NCBI GenBank assembly: GCA_913062735.1
Contig: CAJXWI010000204.1
Span: 1 to 5,539 of the forward strand
Source: an uncultured Arcobacter sp.
GTDB taxonomy: Bacteria; Campylobacterota; Campylobacteria; Campylobacterales; Arcobacteraceae
DNA length: 5,539 nucleotides
Direction: 5' to 3'
This document shows positions 1-5,539 of the stretch, one piece after another. Under the pieces are notes generated by a model. That model was not told where the DNA came from and made no database searches. It worked only from the letters and a program-made list of their open reading frames with translations. Each line of letters starts with the position of its first letter. Within the stretch, counting starts at the first letter, position 1. The position numbers were made by a program, and so were the translations under genes.

Positions 1-243
1 ATCACTGGGCATAATTTTACGAAAATCAAACGCCCTATATTTTGAATATAAAAGCTTTGCCTCTTCTTGATCAACAACAGGAGTTCTATATACAAAAGTA
101 CACTTATCACATCTATACCAATGTCTTTTTTCATTATTTAAACTATCGTCAATTAAGGTCAAATATTTATCACGATGAGTCTGAACACCTAATAATGTGT
201 TGCTTAGAGACTCACAATATGGGCATTTTTCAACACTGTACAT
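1..243 (-). CDS. Zinc-ribbon class I SAM-dependent methyltransferase, N-terminal part only (cut by window edge)
   Basis: This is an open frame of 81 codons that starts with ATG at 243 and runs off the left edge. Two CxxC pairs are visible: C7-P-Y-C10 and C45-D-K-C48. The second is followed by a hydrophobic stretch and then VYRTPVV and LLYSKYR. A paired-Cys knuckle followed by an aromatic, proline-containing segment and a Y-x-K-Y helix is the usual N-terminus of the Methyltransf_23-type proteins found in polysaccharide loci. The SAM-binding Rossmann domain would lie outside the window, so the methyltransferase call is inferred from this N-terminal pattern alone. The gene overlaps the end of the large sugar protein by 14 bases (230-243) in another frame and has an AAGGA ribosome site 5 bases upstream. 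It is therefore probably the third gene of the leftward operon and translationally coupled. A likely role is methylating the sugar made by its neighbours. A different zinc-ribbon enzyme cannot be excluded. Confidence 0.72.
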   Translation of the reverse strand, partial: MYSVEKCPYCESLSNTLLGVQTHRDKYLTLIDDSLNNEKRHWYRCDKCTFVYRTPVVDQEEAKLLYSKYRAFDFRKIMPSD

Positions 244-3200
244 TATTTTCCTTTTTATATAAATATTCCAAGTACTCAAAATCTTCATTCGAATTAATTG
301 ATTTTGCACTTTTTTCATCTAATACAATATGCGTTGTTCTATTTCCTACAATTTTGCCAAGTTGTCGAAAGGAATCTGCTTTCACAACATGTAAACCACC
401 TGTTTCCTTGTATATGAAATCTCTTTCTAAACGAAGTTCACTATTTGTATTAAATGGTTCTAATCCATTACCTTCATGTTTATAAAAATTTGAGTTTTCT
501 TGTGAAACTGAAATTATGCTATCCGCATCAAAAAGATACAATGTATTTATAGCATTGTCGATATAAAAACTTTTTCTTAATGGGTGTTCATAGTTTACAA
601 TGCTGATGCTAGAAATATCATCCAAAGGATATTCTGATAAAACATATTTTACAGTATCATCGATATGAGTGTTTATGCGTGCTAATTCAGAAGGTCTTCT
701 ATTAATAATAATTTTGTCTTTATACTTGTGTTCAAGATATGAAATTATTTTTTCATTTGGAGTCGTCACAATGATTTGATCAATATTTTCACTTACAAGT
801 AAATTTTTAAGAGTAATATCAATTAAAGTTGTATCAGCGAATTTTTTTAAAGTAACAGTATTTTCATCATTATCTCTCAGAGGAACAATCGCAAGATGTT
901 TTTTATTCTTGATATTAAGTTCCTGAGTATGTTTTTTAACAATTTCATACCGTGTATTATAAAGCTTTTCTTTATTATTTGTAAGATTATCTCCATGTTG
1001 TCTATAGCAAAACAGAGGTAAATTTATATTAGCAACCTTTTTATTCTTGATAATTTTTATCCATAATTCATATCCATCTTGTCTACTAAATTCTTCAGAA
1101 TAACCATCCAACTCAATTAATACATCCTTACGTATCATAGTACATGCACCATGAGCTGGCTGATCAAACATTGTCACGTCATCAAAATTATGTCTTTTTT
1201 CTTCTGTTATTATATTACCTGAGGAATCGACCAAATAATAATCAGGAAATACCAAGGCTAAATTTTCATCACTTCCTAGTTTTTGAGATAGAATAGTTAA
1301 AGCATTTTCATTTAAATAATCATCAGCATCAAGTCTCATTATATATTTGCCACGAGCTTGTTTTATTGCAATATTATTTGTAACATTCAAACCTTTATTT
1401 TCTTGATAAATAATCGTAATCTTAGGGTGGTTTCTATATTGTTCAATAATTTTCTTAGAATTGTCCGTTGATCCATCATCAATAATTATTATCTCAAAAT
1501 CCCTAAATTTCTGTTTTAAAACAGAATCTATAGACTCTTTAATAAAAGTAGCATAATTATAATTGGTAATATATATTGTGACCAAAGGAAGCTTGGTAAA
1601 ATTTTTCCAATTGATTTCAGTATTAACTGTTATAGGTGTTACTTTTTGGTTTATTGGTTTGTTTATATCAAGTACAGTAGGATTAGCATTAAAAAAATCA
1701 AAAATATCATCCATAGTATAAGTGAATTCTTTATTGTTATTTTTAAAATATTCTAATAAGGTTTTTATCACTTCAAAATCTTCCGCAGTATCAAGTGTAA
1801 GTCGGTGATTTTTATTATGTTTTTCAGGAACAATTAACGATGCCATTTCAAATTGATCTTCATTATTGGTAATATAATTTGTAAGATATTCACTTCCGCT
1901 GCTGTCTTTAGATAATTCATGAATTAATTTTAGAATATAGCTGTCAAAAACTTCGACTTCTGTTCCACTTGGAAGTCTTTTAGCATCAGTATAATGTGCA
2001 TTCTTTTCCAAATGAAATTCAACTGTTTTTTTAAGATATTCGCTTTCTATGAGTATATCATCACCGGTGATTCTAAGTACAATATTATGATGTTGGTTAT
2101 CATCAACTGCAAGCATCATACGAGATAAAACGTCATCAACATCACCTCTATAGATATTTACAGGATAATCTTTTGCAATATCAACAAGATGATTGTCATT
2201 TTTCAATGTCGTAGTACAAAAAGCAATTGTGTCAATATAGCCTTTATCTTTTGCTATTTTAACTCTTTCAAATAAATGAGCTATTGATGGTTTTCCATTT
2301 ATTTCTTTTGTCGCTTTTCCTGGAAGCCTAGAAGAGTCAGATCTCGCAACAATTATTGCCAAAACCTTGTTATTCAATAGTGCGCGAGATATGCTACCTT
2401 CATTTTCAATATTATTCGTTAATTTACTTCCTATAATTTCTTCGTAAATAGGTGGAGAAAAGAAATTTGGTGTTCTCTTCATAATAATATCATCTTCTTT
2501 GATTATATGTCCAAGGGGTAAGTTCTTAGTTGTCGTCCACGATTTTTTAACCGCATTACGATAGACCTTTTCTGATTCAGCAAAACTCAATGCATTATTT
2601 CCAATTGATTTTTCTGCAAGTCGAACATCGTTTATAAAAATTTCTAATTCTTTGGGTTCATAAGAAGAGTAATAATCTACTCCTTTTGCCCCTCTATCAA
2701 GAGTAACATGTTTTTCAATATATTTCACTCCATAAGGTATAGACATAAGAGGTAGAATTGTCGCAAATTTGTCGTCACCACTGATGTGATCTGAATAACC
2801 AATATTAACACTATCTCCAAAAAGTTCTTTCAACTCGTATAATCTAGATAAAACAGAGTCTTCAACTTTTGTCGGATACGCTTGAAATCCGTGCAACATA
2901 GTTATTTCAGAAGGTTTATTAAACTTATTAAGCTTATCAAGAGCATATCTTATTTCTAAGACTGTACTCCCTCCAGTAGCTAAAAAAACTCTTTTTTCTT
3001 GTAATGATAATTTTTCCAAAACCTTTGTATTATTTAAATCAGATGAATGCAATTTGTAACCATCTACATCACATTCTGAAGCAATTTCATATGCCTCTAA
3101 TCCAAAGATATCTACATACACTTCAACACCCAATTTTTTAGCTTCATTCAAGAGTACTTTCCATTCATCTTTCGAAAAGGATTGATTCTTGAAATGCGTA

Positions 3201-3373
3201 TATCTTGGGTGAGTTGTCGTTAAAAACTCATCAGCGAAATATATTTGAAATTTAATAGAGTTTGCCCCTGCATTTACAACTTGTCTAGCTATATCTAATG
3301 CAAGTTTGGGATCACCTTGATGGGAGTTTGCAATTTCAGCAATTATGTTAATTTGCTTCAATTGTTTTGCCAA
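230..3373 (-). CDS. Four-domain nonulosonate protein: NeuB/SpsE-like synthase, SpsF-like cytidylyltransferase, GT2 glycosyltransferase, degenerate NeuA-like domain
   Basis: Numbering is from TTG 3373 (about 1047 residues). Residues 5-330 are a sialic-acid-synthase barrel plus SAF domain: AEIANSHQG (E13, H18), SIKFQ (K41), YKLHSSD, SDH (H196), EKH (H222), and R300 in the SAF part. The family condenses phosphoenolpyruvate with an amino-sugar aldose to give a nine-carbon acid. Residues 335-565 are an SpsF-type CTP transferase: ARSDSSRLPGK (344 on), RITGDD, RLTLDTAED. Residues 595-815 are a GT2 enzyme: DDGSTD 632-637, DADD 682-685, QDGYELW 765-771. Residues 824-1042 resemble NeuA but lack the glycine-rich loop and the DID metal motif (SIN at 1025-1027). 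No membrane segment is evident, so it is probably cytoplasmic. It overlaps the radical SAM gene upstream and the methyltransferase gene downstream. No ATG occurs in the first 150 codons. TTG 3373 is preferred because AAGAGAG lies 6 bases upstream; TTG 3361 (TTGA overlap) and TTG 3397 are alternatives. Each family is clear, but the exact substrate is unknown. Confidence 0.93.
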   Translation of the reverse strand: MAKQLKQINIIAEIANSHQGDPKLALDIARQVVNAGANSIKFQIYFADEFLTTTHPRYTHFKNQSFSKDEWKVLLNEAKKLGVEVYVDIFGLEAYEIASECDVDGYKLHSSDLNNTKVLEKLSLQEKRVFLATGGSTVLEIRYALDKLNKFNKPSEITMLHGFQAYPTKVEDSVLSRLYELKELFGDSVNIGYSDHISGDDKFATILPLMSIPYGVKYIEKHVTLDRGAKGVDYYSSYEPKELEIFINDVRLAEKSIGNNALSFAESEKVYRNAVKKSWTTTKNLPLGHIIKEDDIIMKRTPNFFSPPIYEEIIGSKLTNNIENEGSISRALLNNKVLAIIVARSDSSRLPGKATKEINGKPSIAHLFERVKIAKDKGYIDTIAFCTTTLKNDNHLVDIAKDYPVNIYRGDVDDVLSRMMLAVDDNQHHNIVLRITGDDILIESEYLKKTVEFHLEKNAHYTDAKRLPSGTEVEVFDSYILKLIHELSKDSSGSEYLTNYITNNEDQFEMASLIVPEKHNKNHRLTLDTAEDFEVIKTLLEYFKNNNKEFTYTMDDIFDFFNANPTVLDINKPINQKVTPITVNTEINWKNFTKLPLVTIYITNYNYATFIKESIDSVLKQKFRDFEIIIIDDGSTDNSKKIIEQYRNHPKITIIYQENKGLNVTNNIAIKQARGKYIMRLDADDYLNENALTILSQKLGSDENLALVFPDYYLVDSSGNIITEEKRHNFDDVTMFDQPAHGACTMIRKDVLIELDGYSEEFSRQDGYELWIKIIKNKKVANINLPLFCYRQHGDNLTNNKEKLYNTRYEIVKKHTQELNIKNKKHLAIVPLRDNDENTVTLKKFADTTLIDITLKNLLVSENIDQIIVTTPNEKIISYLEHKYKDKIIINRRPSELARINTHIDDTVKYVLSEYPLDDISSISIVNYEHPLRKSFYIDNAINTLYLFDADSIISVSQENSNFYKHEGNGLEPFNTNSELRLERDFIYKETGGLHVVKADSFRQLGKIVGNRTTHIVLDEKSAKSINSNEDFEYLEYLYKKENNVQC
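249..253 (-). promoter_or_regulatory. Ribosome binding site of the methyltransferase gene
   Basis: AAGGA lies 5 bases before ATG 243, within the last codons of the four-domain protein. It supports this start and a 14-base gene overlap. Confidence 0.6.
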
Positions 3374-4374
3374 ATAAAACTCTCTTTTACGTAGCAATTT
3401 TTACAAATATCAATTTTGTCTAATTCTACATTATTTTGGATAGTTCGCATTTTATTCATTCTTTTTCCATTCCAAATATCTTTTAAAGATTCTTTGAAAA
3501 CATCACCTACAATATATTTTTGATTCCAATCTGCACAACAAGGGCTTACTCTACCATCTCTGGCAATTATAAGCCGCTGAAATGGCTGAGGACATCTTCT
3601 TCTTCCAATAGTCACTTTATCTCCTACAGAAAGATGACTTCCTTGACCTCTATCCATAACGTCACTTATTCTTACATCATCTACTTTTTCTTGCCAAAAC
3701 TCAATAAATTCATCTACTTCATGTGCATTTTTATTGCTTCTAACCATTTGAACTCTTACAAAAGGTTTGGTACTATTATTTTCTTTTTTCCATTCTAGTA
3801 GATCATTAATATTAGAAATAAGTTTTTCATAGTTTCCACCAACTCTAATTGTTTCAAAAGTCTCTGCAGAAAAACCATCAACAGAAAAAATAATTCTGTC
3901 TATACCACTTTTAGCAGCCTCAATTAACAAATCTTTCTTTTTAGGTAAGCCATTAGTATTGATAGATACTTCTAAGATACCTTTTTCTTTAGCATATTTA
4001 ATAGCATGCGGCAATATAGGATTAAGTGCAGATTCCCCTCTCCAATTAAATTTAATTGAATAGGCTCCAATTGCTGCAACTTCATCTATCATTTTATACG
4101 TTAAATCGTCCTTCATAAAACCAACATTTTTAACTGTTCCTAATCCGTGTGCACACATTTCACATTTTAAATTACATGCATCAGAAAGCTCTATATCCAC
4201 ATGCAGAGGCTTAAGAGGTAAATAGTTTTCATTAGCAGCTTTGTTCCATTCTGCTCTATATTCTTTAAACAATTCCTTTTGAGTCGACCATTGTTTAACT
4301 TCATTTTCAACAGCTTTTTTACGATTCTCAATATTTATTTCATCGTAGTTTGAAAACCCTGTATACATCTTCAT
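3358..4374 (-). CDS. Radical SAM/SPASM-domain iron-sulfur enzyme
   Basis: The protein has 338 residues. After a charged N-terminal extension of about 55 residues comes the radical SAM cluster motif C67-NLK-C71-EM-C74 (CxxxCxxC), which holds the 4Fe-4S cluster that cleaves S-adenosylmethionine. WRGES at 111-115 sits where the family usually has GGE(P). SINTNG (137-142) and IIFSVDG (161-167) are typical barrel strands. The C-terminal part has a SPASM/twitch pattern, C261-P, C279-C280, C324-KN-C327, expected to bind an auxiliary cluster. Relatives with this layout include peptide-modifying enzymes and sugar or cyclitol enzymes such as BtrN. Here the coupled downstream nonulosonate synthase suggests a sugar substrate, which is inference. 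ATG 4374 is chosen because AGGA lies 10 bases upstream. The in-frame TTG at 4383 is only one base from that AGGA, and ATG 4368 is further away. It is the first gene of the leftward operon, and its TGA stop lies inside the next gene's start region. The reaction is not predictable from sequence. Confidence 0.93.
   Translation of the reverse strand: MKMYTGFSNYDEINIENRKKAVENEVKQWSTQKELFKEYRAEWNKAANENYLPLKPLHVDIELSDACNLKCEMCAHGLGTVKNVGFMKDDLTYKMIDEVAAIGAYSIKFNWRGESALNPILPHAIKYAKEKGILEVSINTNGLPKKKDLLIEAAKSGIDRIIFSVDGFSAETFETIRVGGNYEKLISNINDLLEWKKENNSTKPFVRVQMVRSNKNAHEVDEFIEFWQEKVDDVRISDVMDRGQGSHLSVGDKVTIGRRRCPQPFQRLIIARDGRVSPCCADWNQKYIVGDVFKESLKDIWNGKRMNKMRTIQNNVELDKIDICKNCYVKESFIWQNN
3380..3386 (-). 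promoter_or_regulatory. Ribosome binding site favouring TTG 3373 for the four-domain protein
   Basis: AAGAGAG on the minus strand is 6 bases upstream of TTG 3373, inside the 3' end of the radical SAM gene. No comparable purine-rich site precedes TTG 3397. TTG 3361 has only weak purine content nearby, although its TTGA overlap with the upstream stop is a classic coupling arrangement. Confidence 0.45.
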
Positions 4375-4384
4375 AATATGCAAA

Positions 4385-4388
4385 TCCT
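4385..4388 (-). promoter_or_regulatory. Ribosome binding site fixing the radical SAM start
   Basis: AGGA lies 10 bases before ATG 4374. It is one base from the in-frame TTG at 4383, which rules that start out, and 16 bases from ATG 4368. It therefore decides the start at 4374. Confidence 0.6.
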
Positions 4389-4471
4389 ATTGTTTATTCA
4401 TTAATCATATACATTTAAAAGTAGATTAATTTCTAGTAGTTTATAATGCGTAAGTATACACTTTTATTACT

Positions 4472-4507
4472 TTTATAATCTTTATAAGAACTTCAAGGCA
4501 ATGGCAA
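4472..4507 (-). promoter_or_regulatory. Candidate promoter for the leftward radical SAM / nonulosonate operon
   Basis: Read on the minus strand, TTGCCT (4501-4496) is 18 bases from TATAAA (4477-4472). TTGCCA (4507-4502) is 15 bases from another TATAAA (4486-4481). Either would give a leader of roughly 90-100 bases before ATG 4374. It is the best match I find upstream of the operon, but AT-rich DNA gives many -10-like words. Confidence 0.33.
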
Positions 4508-4597
4508 GATAATACATATTTTGAATATTACGATAAAATTTAAAATATTAATATATTTCTTGTGATACAATCATATCAATATTAAGTTTTCCTATTT

Positions 4598-4627
4598 TTT
4601 ACAAAAACTTGGTACACTCTATATAAA
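4598..4627 (+). promoter_or_regulatory. Candidate sigma-70-type promoter for the formyltransferase gene
   Basis: TTTACA (4598-4603, one mismatch to TTGACA) is followed after 18 bases by TATAAA (4622-4627, one mismatch to TATAAT). An overlapping alternative is an extended -10, TGgTACACT (4610-4618). Transcription from the first would start near 4634 and leave a very short leader of about 17 bases, so the alternative may be the functional one. The assignment is by eye only, in AT-rich DNA where such matches arise by chance. Confidence 0.4.
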
Positions 4628-4635
4628 TATTGAAA

Positions 4636-4639
4636 AAGG
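4636..4639 (+). promoter_or_regulatory. Probable ribosome binding site of the formyltransferase gene
   Basis: AAGG, within a longer A-rich run, lies 11 bases before ATG 4651. It is a modest match with slightly long spacing, but it is the only purine-rich site before the first ATG of the frame. Confidence 0.45.
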
Positions 4640-4650
4640 CACCCTTACTA

Positions 4651-5539
4651 ATGGAAAACACGCAGTATACAGATGAAACTAACTTGAATGAAAATATCAT
4701 TGTTCCAAAATCTATTGATTTTTTGTTAATAGGAGCTGGAGATTTAGCAAAATTTACTTTAAGTCATCTTCCATCTTCATTCAATAATGTTTATTTAGTA
4801 AGTAACACACAATGGGATGAAGCTTGGTCATTGCATAATACAACATCAATTTTTGAACTTGCAAATGAGTTAAATATTGAATATGTGAATGCAAAAAACT
4901 ATGAAGAAGCTAAAAATTTTATTTTTTCAAAAAAGCCAAATATTTGCTTAACAGTAGGTTCAAAATGGATTTTTAAATCTGATATTTTAGATCACTTCAA
5001 TGGGTTAATTTTTAATTACCACCCTACTGATTTACCAAAATATCGTGGTGGAGGTGGTTTTTCATGGCAAGTGCTCAATGGTGAAAAGAAAACGTATACC
5101 ACTATACATCAAATGGTTTCAAAAATAGATGCGGGGAAAATAGTCATTAAAAGGGAGTCAAAAGTCAAAGAGAATCCTTTTCCTTTAGATTTTTTTAAAT
5201 CAACTTTTATTTTGGCTCAAAAAACCATTATTGATTTTTTTAATCTTATTAGTCAAAATGAACAAGTAAGTTTATATACCCAAAATAATGAAAACAGTAC
5301 TTATTTTCCATTATTAAAGAGTAATATCAATGGTGCTTTAAACTGGGAGTGGAATATTCAACATATTGAAAACTTCATTCGTGCTTTTTCATACCCTTAT
5401 CCAGGAGCATTCACTTACTACAATGATAAAATAGTTCATATTCTTGAATCTCACATAGAAAAAATAGATTCATTTCATCCTTTTTGTGTGGGACTTATTA
5501 CTGGGTACTTAGATGATGGTAGTGTAAAAATAATATGTT
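4651..5539 (+). CDS. Formyltransferase-like protein (Formyl_trans_N and C domains), 3' end cut by window edge
   Basis: The frame is open from ATG 4651 to the right edge (296 codons). A Rossmann-like start, FLLIGAGDLAKF (24-35), follows an extension of about 20 polar residues. The catalytic region reads NYHPTDLPKYRGGGGFSW (122-139), with Asn122 and His124 matching the Asn/His of 10-formyltetrahydrofolate-dependent formyltransferases. TTIHQMVSKIDAGKI (150-164) supplies the third catalytic residue, Asp160. From 225 on, INGALNW, FIRAF and YPYPGAF match the C-terminal domain of the Fmt/ArnA-like superfamily. The superfamily formylates Met-tRNA or sugar amines. The location beside a nonulosonate locus favours a sugar amine, as in N-formylated bacterial sugars (inference). 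It is transcribed away from the leftward operon, with a candidate promoter just upstream and AAGG 11 bases before the ATG. No other Met occurs before residue 155, so the N-terminal extension is probably real unless TTG at codon 12 is used. True Met-tRNA formyltransferase is less likely given the divergent GGGGFSW segment. Confidence 0.9.
   Translation, partial: MENTQYTDETNLNENIIVPKSIDFLLIGAGDLAKFTLSHLPSSFNNVYLVSNTQWDEAWSLHNTTSIFELANELNIEYVNAKNYEEAKNFIFSKKPNICLTVGSKWIFKSDILDHFNGLIFNYHPTDLPKYRGGGGFSWQVLNGEKKTYTTIHQMVSKIDAGKIVIKRESKVKENPFPLDFFKSTFILAQKTIIDFFNLISQNEQVSLYTQNNENSTYFPLLKSNINGALNWEWNIQHIENFIRAFSYPYPGAFTYYNDKIVHILESHIEKIDSFHPFCVGLITGYLDDGSVKIIC

Larger units (their letters stand above)
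4375..4650. promoter_or_regulatory. AT-rich divergent intergenic region
   Basis: These 276 bases separate the leftward radical SAM operon from the rightward formyltransferase gene. I see no convincing open frame, tRNA-like fold or strong GC hairpin with a T-run. The region is very AT-rich and holds candidate promoters facing both ways, listed separately. A shared control region for both transcription units is the natural reading. Confidence 0.6.

Noticed and set aside
42..485. Plus-strand open frame of 147 codons
   Set aside because: It lies antisense to the methyltransferase start and to the end of the large sugar protein, both with clear family motifs. Its translation has no recognisable domain and looks like a shadow frame.
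842..848. T7 run inside the large gene (and an A7 run near 1691) as phase-variable tracts
   Set aside because: Runs of seven A/T are ordinary in DNA this AT-rich, there is no long G/C tract or repeated tetranucleotide, and the frame is intact.
230..3373. The fusion as an assembly or frameshift artefact
   Set aside because: All four domains are complete, in one frame, with low-complexity linkers and uniform base composition. I see no sign of a broken junction, although only reads could prove it.
3520..3798. Plus-strand open frame of 92 codons
   Set aside because: It is antisense to the SPASM part of the radical SAM gene and its product shows no motif. It is a shadow frame.
4375..4383. Longer radical SAM protein starting at TTG 4383
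   Set aside because: The only ribosome site (AGGA 4385-4388) is one base away from this TTG but well placed for ATG 4374.
4500..4600. AT-rich palindromic stretches as a terminator or small RNA
   Set aside because: The inverted words are short, AT-only and lack a GC stem followed by a T-run, so they are expected by chance.

Overview
The window is AT-rich and almost fully coding. It looks like part of a bacterial surface-sugar (nonulosonic acid, sialic-acid-like) locus of the kind that supplies O-antigen, capsule or flagellin glycans. The base composition, with frequent AGA, ATA and TTA codons, fits a low-GC Gram-negative such as a Campylobacterota member. It could equally be a low-GC glycan island in another proteobacterium. 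I cannot name the species.

Layout. Three genes run leftward and overlap: a radical SAM/SPASM enzyme (3358-4374), a giant multidomain sugar protein (230 to about 3373), and the first 81 codons of a zinc-ribbon class I methyltransferase (243 to 1, continuing past the left edge). A 276-base AT-rich gap (4375-4650) with no gene holds candidate divergent promoters. A formyltransferase-like gene then runs rightward from 4651 and is cut by the right edge after 296 codons.

The centrepiece is the protein of about 1047 residues. In order it carries (1) a NeuB/SpsE-type nonulosonate synthase barrel with a C-terminal SAF (antifreeze-like) domain, (2) an SpsF-type cytidylyltransferase with an intact nucleotide-binding motif, (3) a family GT2 glycosyltransferase with DDG, DxDD and QD motifs, and (4) a second, NeuA-like cytidylyltransferase domain whose nucleotide loop and catalytic-metal positions look degenerate. 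One chain would thus make a sugar acid, activate it with CTP and possibly transfer it. Such steps are normally on separate proteins; the Bacillus subtilis sps operon encodes SpsE, SpsF and SpsA separately.

Working together (inference): the radical SAM enzyme, the methyltransferase and the divergent formyltransferase are plausible decorators of the same sugar. The formyltransferase could N-formylate an amino sugar, the methyltransferase could O- or N-methylate, and the radical SAM enzyme could do an epimerisation, dehydrogenation or deoxygenation. The overlapping reading frames support translational coupling. No RNA genes, mobile elements, CRISPR arrays or clear terminators were seen.
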